Shown here: piece after piece, positions 26,613-35,099 of the stretch | How positions within the stretch are numbered: position 1 is the stretch's first letter | Layout of the letters: each line of letters begins with the position of its first letter | Source: Hyphomicrobiaceae bacterium | GTDB taxonomy: Bacteria; Pseudomonadota; Alphaproteobacteria; Rhizobiales; Hyphomicrobiaceae | Reading direction: 5' to 3' | Length of the DNA stretch: 51,389 bases | Assembly: GCA_025351355.1 (NCBI GenBank) | Contig: JANXWC010000029.1 | Location: forward strand, 1-51,389 | Program-made: the position numbers and the translations under genes | The notes under the pieces: generated by a model | Told to the model about the DNA's origin: nothing | Seen by the model: the letters and a program-made list of their open reading frames with translations, nothing else | The model's database searches: none

Positions 26613-28202
26613 ATGGACCTGCAACTCTTCGTCGCCCTCAATGCCATGACGATTTCGGCGCTGCTGATCGCCGTGAGTGTCATCTACCGGGCGAAAGATA
26701 ATCCAGATTGGCTGGCGGCCAACGGACCGTGGCTTTGGGTGAATGCGGCCGTTCTGGTCGCCGGTGGATTGGCGTTGTTTTTCGCGCCGGACCTGGTCGG
26801 CATCCTGGTGATGCTGGTGTTTTTGCCGCTGGTCGCCGCGCCCGTGTTCTTTTTCATGTACTCGCAGCAACAATCGCTGAGCGGTAATCCCAAACGCGCC
26901 GCGTTTGCGGCAATGTTGGCCGCGCTGCTGCACCCCACGATCGCCAATCGTGTCCATGCGAAATTGGCGGCAGCAATTGCCGGCGATGATCAGGCGAACG
27001 AGAAAGCACTGAACGAACTCGCGATTTCCGTTCCGCGCGAATACCGACCGCTGGTGCAGGCGCAGCTTGCATTGTTGAAGCGAGACTGGTCAGAAATTCT
27101 GGCGCTGGCTGGGGCTGGAGCTGCGTCAATACCACTTTTGAAGCCACTGGAAATTCGTGCACTCGCCGAAACGGGCCGCATCGACGCAGCCGTGCAGAGT
27201 TTCATGGCTGCGCGAAGCAGTCTTGCAGGCGCGCATGGCGCCGTGCCGTTGCTGGTCATTTTGGCTTTTGGTGGCCGACCTAGTGGTGTTGCAGCTGTGC
27301 TCGAAAAGCAGTTTTCGCCGATGGATCTGGAGACTAAAGCTTATTGGATGGGGCTCGCGGATCTTTACAATCCGACGCATCATCTGCAGGGTGAGCAGAC
27401 ATTGCAAAAGCTTGCTGTTGTGGCGGTGAACGACCGAACGCGCGCTGGCGCGCGCAGGCAACTGGAAACCTTCGCTGCAGCCCCTCCGCGCTTGCTGCCA
27501 ATGCCGACCCAACTGGCGCTGGATAATTTCGAGCGTCAGCTTGAGGACAGCGCGCTGGCGCCGGAGCGATCGTATCGCCGGGTGGCGGTGACGTTGGCAC
27601 TGATCGCGCTCAATATTATGGTATTTGCGGCGGAGATCGCCTTGGGCGGATCGGAGAATTCAGAGACGTTGATCAATCTTGGCGCACTCTCACCTCCAGA
27701 AGTCTTGGAACAGGGTGAATGGTGGCGCCTGCTGACGGCAGCGTTTTTGCATTTCGGCCCGTTGCATCTGGGCTCGAATATGTTCGTGCTGTGGGTGCTC
27801 GGTCGCCTACTTGAACCGATCCTGGGCTCGATACGCATGCTGGCCATCTATCTGGCGGGCGGCATCATCTCGTCGGCGTTCGTGCTTTGGCTGATGACGT
27901 CCGGCGTCGCTGAATATGGCTTGCTTGTCGGGGCGTCAGGCGCGATTTTTGCGCTGCTGGGCGCGGAAGCGACGCTGGTGCTGCTGTCCTGGTGGCGCGA
28001 TCCAGCAAATTTCGACACGCGCAAACTGACCACCCTGGTTCTCATGCTGGGTTTGCAGGTCGCCATCGATCTGAGCGTGCCCAACGTCAGTTTTGCGGCA
28101 CACGCTTCCGGCTTCCTTGCTGGCATGGTCGGCGCGCTGCTGTTACCGCTGAAAAAAACCAACCGCCGGCCGAACAAATCGCAATCTGGAGTTAATTCAT
28201 GA
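26613..28202 (+). CDS. Rhomboid-family intramembrane serine protease with N-terminal helical extension
   Basis: 529 residues. The C-terminal half (about 320-520) is a rhomboid domain: EWWRLLTAAFLHFGPLHLGSNM supplies the conserved HxxxN region, GASGAIFALLG carries the nucleophile S442, and AHASGFLAG the catalytic H497, so the Ser-His dyad is intact. The N-terminal half has two to three hydrophobic helices (about 8-90), then a soluble, alpha-helical, TPR-like part (about 95-310). Such a large N-terminal part is unusual and may select substrates. The stop overlaps the start of the metal-chaperone GTPase gene (ATGA), so the two are translationally coupled. Substrates unknown. Confidence 0.88.
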   Translation: MDLQLFVALNAMTISALLIAVSVIYRAKDNPDWLAANGPWLWVNAAVLVAGGLALFFAPDLVGILVMLVFLPLVAAPVFFFMYSQQQSLSGNPKRAAFAAMLAALLHPTIANRVHAKLAAAIAGDDQANEKALNELAISVPREYRPLVQAQLALLKRDWSEILALAGAGAASIPLLKPLEIRALAETGRIDAAVQSFMAARSSLAGAHGAVPLLVILAFGGRPSGVAAVLEKQFSPMDLETKAYWMGLADLYNPTHHLQGEQTLQKLAVVAVNDRTRAGARRQLETFAAAPPRLLPMPTQLALDNFERQLEDSALAPERSYRRVAVTLALIALNIMVFAAEIALGGSENSETLINLGALSPPEVLEQGEWWRLLTAAFLHFGPLHLGSNMFVLWVLGRLLEPILGSIRMLAIYLAGGIISSAFVLWLMTSGVAEYGLLVGASGAIFALLGAEATLVLLSWWRDPANFDTRKLTTLVLMLGLQVAIDLSVPNVSFAAHASGFLAGMVGALLLPLKKTNRRPNKSQSGVNS

Positions 28203-29314
28203 GCTCGGCGATACCCATTACAGTCCTGACGGGTTTTTTAGGTTCGGGCAAGACAACGTTGCTCAAGCGGCTGCTGCAGCAACCGGAGATGAGCGGCACA
28301 GCCGTGATCATCAACGAATTCGGCGACGTCGGTCTCGACGATGTGCTGGTGGAAAAGGCCGACGAGGATACCGTGCTGTTGCCATCAGGGTGCGTTTGCT
28401 GCGCTGTGCGCGGTGATCTGACAAAGGCGCTCGCGAAGCTGCATCGCCAGTCGATGTACGGTGAAATTCCGACGATCAAGCGCGTCGTGCTGGAAACGTC
28501 CGGCTTGGCCGATCCGACGCCGATCGCGCACACGCTGATGACGGACGAGGACACTTATCGCATTTATCAACTCGACGGGATCGTGACGACGGTCGACGCG
28601 CAACACGCTTTGGTTCAACTCGATGCCAACTTCGAGCCGGCCAAGCAGATCGCGATGGCCGATCGTATCGTGCTGACCAAGACGGATCTCGTCGAAACGG
28701 CCGCAGTCACAGCGCTCGAGGCGCGTATCCGGGCCCTCAATCGCAGTGGGCAAATTCTGCGCGTCGTCAAAGGCGAGACAGAGCCGTCACGGCTGATCGG
28801 CCTTGGCGCGCACGAACCGGCACTGACCGGCGCCGATCCTGAACGCTGGTTGGGCTTTAACCCGGAGACGGCCGCGGATCATCACGAACATGACGCGAGT
28901 TGTGCTGCCGATTGCAGCCACGACCATCACGCTCACAATCATGAGCACGTTCATGCCGGCGAGCAGCATGATCACAAGCACGAGCACCTGCACGGCATTG
29001 CCTCGTTCTCGCTGGAGTTCGACAAGCCACTCGACGGCAACGCACTCAGCCTTGCACTGCAGACGCTGGCTGCGGCCTACGGTGAAAAGTTGCTGCGGGT
29101 GAAAGGCATTGCGACGGTCGAGGGACAATCGAAGCCGTTTGTGGTGCACGGAGTGCAGCACATCTTCTATCCGCCGGACGTGCTGGCGGATTGGCCGAAA
29201 GGCTCCGACGGCGAACGCAACAAGCGGTCAAGATTCGTTTTCATTACCCGCGATCTCGATAAGGCCATCGTGCAGAAACATATGGCGCCTTTTTTGGGTC
29301 CGCCGGTGGGGTAA
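28199..29314 (+). CDS. COG0523 GTPase, CobW/ZigA-like metal chaperone
   Basis: A 371-residue G3E-family GTPase that delivers metal (zinc or cobalt in studied cases) to target proteins. Walker A GFLGSGKT is at 12-19, and the hallmark CxCC metal motif is C65-V-C67-C68 (SGCVCCAV). The GTP-base motif is TKTD. Residues of about 227-266 form a His/Asp/Glu-rich linker with more than a dozen histidines, a probable metal buffer. The C-terminal CobW_C domain ends with KHMAPFLGPPVG. The start overlaps the rhomboid stop by 4 bp. I saw no obvious Zur box in front of the pair, and zinc regulation is therefore not shown. Confidence 0.93.
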   Translation: MSSAIPITVLTGFLGSGKTTLLKRLLQQPEMSGTAVIINEFGDVGLDDVLVEKADEDTVLLPSGCVCCAVRGDLTKALAKLHRQSMYGEIPTIKRVVLETSGLADPTPIAHTLMTDEDTYRIYQLDGIVTTVDAQHALVQLDANFEPAKQIAMADRIVLTKTDLVETAAVTALEARIRALNRSGQILRVVKGETEPSRLIGLGAHEPALTGADPERWLGFNPETAADHHEHDASCAADCSHDHHAHNHEHVHAGEQHDHKHEHLHGIASFSLEFDKPLDGNALSLALQTLAAAYGEKLLRVKGIATVEGQSKPFVVHGVQHIFYPPDVLADWPKGSDGERNKRSRFVFITRDLDKAIVQKHMAPFLGPPVG

Positions 29315-29455
29315 TGTGGGTGATGGCCATCGCCGCAGTCGTGATATCCTGGACACAGCATGCCCCGCGCGTCCTCGTCGATGGCGACAGTCTGTTGCTT
29401 TGCTGCCGATTTTCAGGAACGTTGGCCCGTCGATATTCAGATCGGACCGAATCTC

Positions 29456-29713
29456 ATGTGTTTCAAGGTTTTTGTTGCGTGCGCTGCGCTGTTGTCGGGC
29501 ACGCTGGCGGCGGCGGCCCAAACGGTGCCGGGACAACCCAATCAGGGCCGCGATTGTCAGACTGTTAGGACGTGCAATTTTGCGCGGGGCGCGACGGTGC
29601 GGGGCTGCCTCTCGTCCTATTCATGCCGTAGCTGCAGGTTTGTTGCAGCCGATTGTGTGGTGGGCAGTGGCCAGGGCACCTGCCAGAGATTGCGTTGCAG
29701 CTGGAACGGCTGA
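29456..29713 (+). CDS. Small secreted 8-cysteine protein
   Basis: 85 residues. A Sec signal peptide (MCFKVFVACAALLSGTLAAAA) leads to a mature domain of about 64 residues with eight cysteines (QDCxxxRxC, GCLSSYSCRSCRF, DC, TC, RC), enough for four disulfides in the periplasm. I have the impression that similar Cys-rich peptides occur widely in Rhizobiales, but the function is unknown to me. An in-frame start at 29360 would add a non-secretory leader, so ATG 29456 is preferred, although its ribosome site is weak. It follows the GTPase gene by 141 bp. Confidence 0.6.
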   Translation: MCFKVFVACAALLSGTLAAAAQTVPGQPNQGRDCQTVRTCNFARGATVRGCLSSYSCRSCRFVAADCVVGSGQGTCQRLRCSWNG

Positions 29714-29900
29714 CGGCGATCAGGTTGCCCATAACCGTCTAAAGGCGATCGTCTGGTGTGGAGATTGACAGGTGATCAGCCGATGGGCTGCGCTGCCTAA
29801 AGTTAGTTCGTTACAAAACAAAAACGTGTGTTGCGTTGCGGCATAGCGGGATGCGATCAAAACAGTCATTCTCGCCGATTCGCCAAGACTGGACCAAATC

Positions 29901-30824
29901 ATGACGATACGCTTCGATGGCCGCGTGGCCATCATCACCGGCGCCGGCAACGGTCTCGGTCGTCAACACGCGCTCGCACTTGCCGCGCGCGGCGCAGTAA
30001 TCATCGTCAACGACCTTGGTGGCGCGCGCGACGGCAGCGGTGGATCAATGAGCGCGGCGCAGGCCGTCGTCGCCGAAATCGTAGCGGGCGGCGGCAAGGC
30101 CATGCCCAACGGCGCGTCCGTCACCGACCAGGAGGGCGTCGAGGCAATGGTTGCTGAGGCTCTCTCTGCCTATGGCCGTGTCGACATTCTCGTCAACAAC
30201 GCAGGCATCCTGCGCGACAAAAGTTTCGCCAAGATGTCGCTAGAGGACTTCCGGTCGGTTATCGATGTGCATCTGATGGGGGCAATGATCGCGACGAAAG
30301 CCGTGTGGGAGGCGATGCGAGCCCAGAACTACGGTCGTATCGTCATGACGTCGTCATCGTCGGGACTGTATGGAAATTTCGGACAGTCCAACTACGGCGC
30401 AGCCAAGATGGCGGTGGTCGGGCTCATGCAGACACTTTCGCTCGAGGGTGCCAAGAATAACATCCACGTCAATTGTCTGGCGCCAACAGCGACCACTCGC
30501 ATGACAAACGACATTCTTCCCGATGCGATGCAGGATCATTTCAAACCGGAATATGTCACGCCTGCGGTGGTGTTTTTGTCCAGCGAGCAGGCACCGACGC
30601 GATGCATCATGACGGCGGGAGCTGGGACATTTGCTGCGGCGCACGTGACATTGACGCCCGGTGTGCATCTTGGTCACGACGCTGAGACGCCAGAAAAGAT
30701 CGCGGCGGCATTTGCTGAGATTACCTCGCGGGGCAATGAAAAAGTGCCCAAGTCCGGCGCCGAGCAGGGGGGCAACGAATTGAGCAAGCGCGGTGTCGGG
30801 AAGCCATCGACAAGCGGAAGTTGA
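29901..30824 (+). CDS. Short-chain dehydrogenase/reductase, MFE-2/17beta-HSD4-like (3-hydroxyacyl-CoA or steroid dehydrogenase)
   Basis: A 307-residue NAD(P)-dependent SDR. The cofactor motif TGAGNGLGR is near residue 13, the structural NNAG near residue 98, and the catalytic Ser-Tyr-Lys set lies in TSSSSGLYGNFGQSNYGAAK (YxxxK). The sequence GNFGQSNYGAAK and the insert after NDLGG resemble the dehydrogenase domain of peroxisomal multifunctional enzyme type 2, which oxidises 3-hydroxyacyl-CoA. The MaoC-type hydratase gene downstream (81 bp) supplies the other half of that enzyme. Together they suggest an R-specific beta-oxidation step; the acyl chain is unknown. Confidence 0.88.
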   Translation: MTIRFDGRVAIITGAGNGLGRQHALALAARGAVIIVNDLGGARDGSGGSMSAAQAVVAEIVAGGGKAMPNGASVTDQEGVEAMVAEALSAYGRVDILVNNAGILRDKSFAKMSLEDFRSVIDVHLMGAMIATKAVWEAMRAQNYGRIVMTSSSSGLYGNFGQSNYGAAKMAVVGLMQTLSLEGAKNNIHVNCLAPTATTRMTNDILPDAMQDHFKPEYVTPAVVFLSSEQAPTRCIMTAGAGTFAAAHVTLTPGVHLGHDAETPEKIAAAFAEITSRGNEKVPKSGAEQGGNELSKRGVGKPSTSGS

Positions 30825-30905
30825 ATCAAAAGGCCATCCCGTTCAGACGTAAGAATCGAGTTTGAGCGCTCATCTCCATCCGTGTTCATCGCAAAAGGTT
30901 GTATC

Positions 30906-31373
30906 GTGGCTCATATCATCGACTACAAGGATCTAAATACGCTCATCAATCGCGATCTCGAGCCAACCAAGTGGCTGGTGGTTGATCAGGCGTTGATCGA
31001 CGCGTTTGCGGACGCAACTGGCGATCACCAGTGGATTCACGTTGACGTAGACCGCGCAAGCAAAGAGATCGGCGGCACGATTGCGCATGGATTTCTAACG
31101 CTGTCGCTCATGAGCGCGATGTCGCAAGACATTCTGCAGATCAAGGGGGTCGGCCGGGCCATCAATTATGGCTTCGACAAGGTGCGCTTCACCGGCGTCG
31201 TGCCGGCCGGCAGCAAGGTGCGGATGCGGACGACTGTCACCAAGATCGAAGACAAGAACGGCGGTCGCTTGCTGACACGCAACTGCATCGTGGAAGTGCA
31301 AGGGCCAGATGGAAAGATCCACGACAAGCCGGCGATCATTGCCGAATGGCTTGGATTGGTTTTCCCGGCGTAA
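30906..31373 (+). CDS. MaoC-like (R)-specific enoyl-CoA hydratase
   Basis: A 155-residue hot-dog fold hydratase that adds water to trans-2-enoyl-CoA. The family motif with catalytic Asp and His is DATGDHQWIHVDVDRA, followed by GTIAHGFLTLSLMS. GTG 30906 (VAHIIDYKDL) is preferred to a GTG at 30882 because AAAAGG lies about 8 nt upstream. It lies 81 bp after the SDR gene and is probably in the same operon. It is of the short NodN/PhaJ-like type, so it could also feed PHA synthesis. Confidence 0.88.
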   Translation: MAHIIDYKDLNTLINRDLEPTKWLVVDQALIDAFADATGDHQWIHVDVDRASKEIGGTIAHGFLTLSLMSAMSQDILQIKGVGRAINYGFDKVRFTGVVPAGSKVRMRTTVTKIEDKNGGRLLTRNCIVEVQGPDGKIHDKPAIIAEWLGLVFPA

Positions 31374-31394
31374 GTCGTTTTCGGAGCGGCTGCC

Positions 31395-31697
31395 TCAGCC
31401 GTAGAAGCGGCAGTGGTGGACGTTGCCGGGACCAATCCAGCAACGCCGCTCGTAGTGCCAATCCGAGCCGGGCTGGCAGCTTTTCCATGTACGTATCCAG
31501 CCGGTGCGATGCCAACCGCGCCAGCGCGTCCAGACACACTGTCCGGGAGTTGCCAACGCGGCGACGGCAGAACCGTTTGCCGCCGGCGAGGCGCGTTTGA
31601 TTTCGACGGGGGTCCAAGTGCCGGCGTGCAACGCGCTTGTCGAGGCAACTAATGCAAGGGCCAAAGCGGCGGCACCAACGACAGATTTAACGGGCAT
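31395..31697 (-). CDS. Small secreted Trp/Cys-rich protein of unknown function
   Basis: 100 residues. A Sec signal peptide (MPVKSVVGAAALALALVAST, ending SALHA) precedes a mature part with a C-terminal block rich in Trp, Arg, Cys and His (CVWTRWRGWHRTGWIRTWKS, then CWIGPGNVHHCRFYG). Four cysteines could form two disulfides. An in-frame start at 31733 only adds a hydrophilic leader, so ATG 31697 is chosen. It is convergent with the hydratase gene (21 bp) and divergent from the ABC operon. No recognised family. Confidence 0.55.
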   Translation of the reverse strand: MPVKSVVGAAALALALVASTSALHAGTWTPVEIKRASPAANGSAVAALATPGQCVWTRWRGWHRTGWIRTWKSCQPGSDWHYERRCWIGPGNVHHCRFYG

Positions 31698-32004
31698 TTC
31701 ACTGACCTTTTGATCTTGGGTCTTTGGTCGCATTTTCTAAACGCGAACCGGTGTCCACTTCGCTCGAAAAAGCTCTTGGATCGCTGGCAGGCTGCGCGAG
31801 CCATACCGGCGTTTTCCGGCTGGATTCATGGCAGAAGATTATGGCGCCAAACGGAAGTGAACCGATGTGCATGCCTTCGAGACGCTCGACCTGGACACTA
31901 CCGGTTGGGGTTGGCTACAGTGCTTGCACAAGCTGCGCCCCTACTGCCCACGCAAAATGTGGACGGACGAAAAAATAAATTGCAGCGTCAGGGAGTAATC
32001 ACCG
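31698..32004. other. Intergenic region upstream of the carbohydrate ABC operon
   Basis: 307 bp between divergent genes. I see no clear gene, terminator or strong dyad. It must hold the promoter of the long rightward operon. No LacI-type operator was identified by eye. Confidence 0.5.
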
Positions 32005-33294
32005 ATGTCTCATGCAACACGCCGCCATGTTTTAGTGAACAGTGCTGCGGTTGCAGCGGCACTAGCCTCAAATTTTGCGCAGGTGCCGGGCGTGCATGCG
32101 CAGGCCGGCACAAGGCTCCGCTGCTTCTGGTGGGGCAACCCCGATCGTGACAAGCGCACCAAGGCGGCGCTTGAGGCCTACAAGGCAAAGTTCGGCACGG
32201 ATATCTCGGCGGAATCATTAGGCTGGGGCGACTATTGGACCAAGCTGAGTACGCAGACGGCGGGCGGCAACGCGCCGGATCTGATCCAAATGGATTATCG
32301 GTATCTGTTCGAATATGCGCGCCGCGACACGCTTCTCGCGTTGGACAGCCTCAATCCGAAACCGCTGGATCTGGCGACCTTCGGCGACGCGGCCCGCAAC
32401 TCCGGCAAGGTCGACGGCAAGCTCTATGGGGTGGCCCTCGGCACCAATTCGAAGGCCATGGTGTACGACACGACGATGTTCGAGAAAGTGGGCGTCAAGT
32501 CGCTGGATGCGGCCTGGACGTGGGACGATTTCGCCCGCATCGCCGGCGAGATTTCCAAGCTCAATCCCGGCAAGTACTGGGGTTCGGGCGACAACAGCCG
32601 TTGGGAGCAGGGTTTCGAGCATTATCTCAATCAGCGCGGCAAGCTGCTGTATACGGCAGACGGCAAGGCGGGGTTCACCAAGGATGACGTGACGGCGTGG
32701 TTCGATCTTTGGGACAAGCTGCGCAAGTCGGGTGCGGTGGCACCGGCAGAAATCGGTGCGACGAACACCGGTAGCATCGATCAATATGAAGTGAGCCGCG
32801 GCACGGCGGCAATGAGTTTCGCCAACTCAAACCAGGTCGTGGCTTTCCAATCCATTGCCAAGAACAAGCTGGCGATCAGCGTGTTCCCGAACGAAAAGGG
32901 CAGTCCTTCCGGCCACTATTTGAAGCCGTCGATGCTGATGAGTGTCTCATCGAAGACGAAGTCGCCGGAAGAAGCGGCCAAAGTCATTCAATATCTGATC
33001 AACGATGCCGACGGCGTGAAGGCGTTGGGCATCGAGCGCGGGGTGCCGCCGTCGAGCACGGCACAGGCGCAACTGGCCCCCGAGTTGGATGATCTCGGCA
33101 AGATGCAGGTGAACTATGTCGCGGCGGTTTCCAAGGTCGCCGTCGCGCTGCCGCCACCACCGCCGAAAGGCGCCGGCGAGATCGAGAAACTGATGTTGCG
33201 GGTTGCCGATACGGTGGCGTTCGGGCGGGCGTCGGTCAAGGACGGCGCGCTGCAATTTTTTACCGAAGCCGAGAGCATTCTGGCGCGCGCATGA
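32005..33294 (+). CDS. ABC transporter extracellular solute-binding protein (family 1, carbohydrate uptake CUT1)
   Basis: A 429-residue periplasmic binding protein. The N-terminus TRRHVLVNSAAVAAALASNF resembles a Tat signal (twin Arg before a hydrophobic segment). The mature part has the family 1 layout: APDLIQMDYRYLFEYARR for the first lobe, then WTWDDFARIAGEIS and repeated aromatic residues that usually line a sugar pocket. It is the first gene of an operon of importer, oxidoreductases and hydrolase; the next gene overlaps by 4 bp (ATGA). Likely imports an oligosaccharide, glycoside or sugar acid. Substrate not determinable by eye. Confidence 0.92.
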   Translation: MSHATRRHVLVNSAAVAAALASNFAQVPGVHAQAGTRLRCFWWGNPDRDKRTKAALEAYKAKFGTDISAESLGWGDYWTKLSTQTAGGNAPDLIQMDYRYLFEYARRDTLLALDSLNPKPLDLATFGDAARNSGKVDGKLYGVALGTNSKAMVYDTTMFEKVGVKSLDAAWTWDDFARIAGEISKLNPGKYWGSGDNSRWEQGFEHYLNQRGKLLYTADGKAGFTKDDVTAWFDLWDKLRKSGAVAPAEIGATNTGSIDQYEVSRGTAAMSFANSNQVVAFQSIAKNKLAISVFPNEKGSPSGHYLKPSMLMSVSSKTKSPEEAAKVIQYLINDADGVKALGIERGVPPSSTAQAQLAPELDDLGKMQVNYVAAVSKVAVALPPPPPKGAGEIEKLMLRVADTVAFGRASVKDGALQFFTEAESILARA

Positions 33295-34232
33295 CGATCG
33301 CTGCAGGGACGCAAGCCACGGGCGCGACCGGCAGATCGCCCGGGCGCGACTGGGGCCGGTTGATGCCGTTCCTGTTTCTGGCGCCGTGGCTGGTGGGCTT
33401 CGTCGTGTTCACGCTGGGGCCGGTGCTGGCGTCGCTTTATTTGTCGTTCACGAAGTTCGACTTGCTGCGACCGCCGACTTGGATCGGTACGGATAACTAT
33501 GTACGCATGTTCACGGCCGACTATCGCTTCGTGCAGGCGCTGAAGGTGACGTTTACCTATCTGTTGTTCGAGGTACCGCTGAAGCTGGCATTTGCATTGC
33601 TGGTGGCTGTGATACTCGACAAGGCCGTGCGCGGCAGCGGGTTCTATCGCGCATTGTTTTACGTGCCGTCATTGCTCGGAGGGTCGGTGGCCATCGCGGT
33701 GCTGTGGCGGCAGTTATTCGATGGCAACGGCACGGTCAACCGAGTGCTGCTGTGGTTGTTCGGTATCCAAGGACCGAGTTGGATCTCCAATCCGGATACG
33801 GCGGTTTATACGCTGGTTTTGCTGGCGATCTGGCAGTTCGGCTCGCCGATGATCATCTTTCTGGCGGGCTTGCGTCAGATCCCGCAGGATCTCTATGAAG
33901 CCGCGTCAATGGATGGCGCATCGAAATGGCGGCAGTTTCGCCGGATCACGTTGCCGCTGCTGGCGCCGGTCATTTTCTTCAACATGGTGTTGCAGGTCAT
34001 CGAAGGCTTCAAGGCGTTCACGCCTGCGTTCATCATTTCGGGTGGTACGGGCGGACCCGTCGACAGCACGTTGTTTTATACGCTGTACCTTTATCAGGAG
34101 GCGTTCGCGTATTTCCGAATGGGTTATGCGGCGGCGCTGGCCTGGGTGCTGTTGATCATTATCGCTTCGTTCACGTCGATGAGCTTTCTCACGTCCAAGT
34201 ATTGGGTGCATTATGAAGACGATGGCCGCTGA
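33291..34232 (+). CDS. ABC sugar transporter permease, MalF/UgpA type
   Basis: A 313-residue inner-membrane permease with six predicted helices. The EAA loop that contacts the ATPase is YEAASMDGASKWRQFRRITL. The first helix is preceded by a hydrophilic segment of about 25 residues. ATG 33291 overlaps the stop of the binding-protein gene (ATGA), and the next permease gene begins 20 bp before this stop. Forms a heterodimer with the following MalG-type subunit. Confidence 0.94.
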   Translation: MTIAAGTQATGATGRSPGRDWGRLMPFLFLAPWLVGFVVFTLGPVLASLYLSFTKFDLLRPPTWIGTDNYVRMFTADYRFVQALKVTFTYLLFEVPLKLAFALLVAVILDKAVRGSGFYRALFYVPSLLGGSVAIAVLWRQLFDGNGTVNRVLLWLFGIQGPSWISNPDTAVYTLVLLAIWQFGSPMIIFLAGLRQIPQDLYEAASMDGASKWRQFRRITLPLLAPVIFFNMVLQVIEGFKAFTPAFIISGGTGGPVDSTLFYTLYLYQEAFAYFRMGYAAALAWVLLIIIASFTSMSFLTSKYWVHYEDDGR

Positions 34233-35094
34233 TGCGCCGCCAACTGCTGCGATGTCTCGGCTGGCCGAGTTGCTGGGGGTGGTGGTGCGCCATGCCTTGC
34301 TGATCGGTGCTTCGGCGATCATGCTGTATCCGCTGCTGTGGATGCTGGCGAGTGCATTCAAGCCGGAAAACCAGATCTTCGGCGATCTCTCGATACTGCC
34401 GACATCGTTTGACTTTAAGAATTTTCGTGACGGCTGGACGGCGCTGCAGACGAGCTTTTCCGTGTTCTACTGGAATTCGTTCGTCATCGCGCTGCTGGTG
34501 GTGATCGGCAATCTGATGTCGTGTTCGCTGACTGCGTACGCCTTCGCGCGATTGGAATTTCCTGGTCGAAATATTCTGTTCGCCGTCATGCTGGGCACGC
34601 TGATGCTGCCGTACCACGTGACGTTGATCCCGCAGTACGTGCTGTTTCTCAAGCTTGGCTGGATCGATACGATCCTGCCGCTGGTGGTGCCGAAGTTTCT
34701 GGCGGCGGACGCGTTCTTCATCTTTCTGATGGTGCAGTTCTTCCGCGGCATTCCGCGGGAACTAGATGAAGCGGCGCAAATGGACGGTTGCAGCCCGTGG
34801 CGTATCTACGTCAAAATCATCATGCCGCTATCGATGCCGGTGCTGGCCACCGCCGGCATATTCTCGTTTCTCTGGACGTGGAATGACTTCCTGGGTCCGC
34901 TCGTCTATCTCAACGACAGCGCAAGCTACACGGTGCCTTTGGCGCTGCGATCCTTTATCGACGCCACCGGCACGTCGGCGTGGGGGCAATTGTTCGCGAT
35001 GTCGACGCTCGCTATTCTGCCGATCTTTCTCGTATTCTTGTGTTTCCAGCGCCTGATCATCGAAGGCGTCGCCATGTCCGGGATGAAGCGATAA
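34213..35094 (+). CDS. ABC sugar transporter permease, MalG/UgpE type
   Basis: A 293-residue permease with six helices. The EAA loop reads LDEAAQMDGCSPWRIYVKII, followed by MPLSMPVLATAG. ATG 34213 overlaps the previous gene by 20 bp; ATG codons at 34222 and 34252 are possible alternatives, the last giving the more usual short N-terminus. The C-terminus RLIIEGVAMSGMKR is the typical CUT1 ending (G-x-x-x-G-A-V-K-G type). Confidence 0.93.
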   Translation: MKTMAADAPPTAAMSRLAELLGVVVRHALLIGASAIMLYPLLWMLASAFKPENQIFGDLSILPTSFDFKNFRDGWTALQTSFSVFYWNSFVIALLVVIGNLMSCSLTAYAFARLEFPGRNILFAVMLGTLMLPYHVTLIPQYVLFLKLGWIDTILPLVVPKFLAADAFFIFLMVQFFRGIPRELDEAAQMDGCSPWRIYVKIIMPLSMPVLATAGIFSFLWTWNDFLGPLVYLNDSASYTVPLALRSFIDATGTSAWGQLFAMSTLAILPIFLVFLCFQRLIIEGVAMSGMKR

Positions 35095-35099
35095 CGAGC

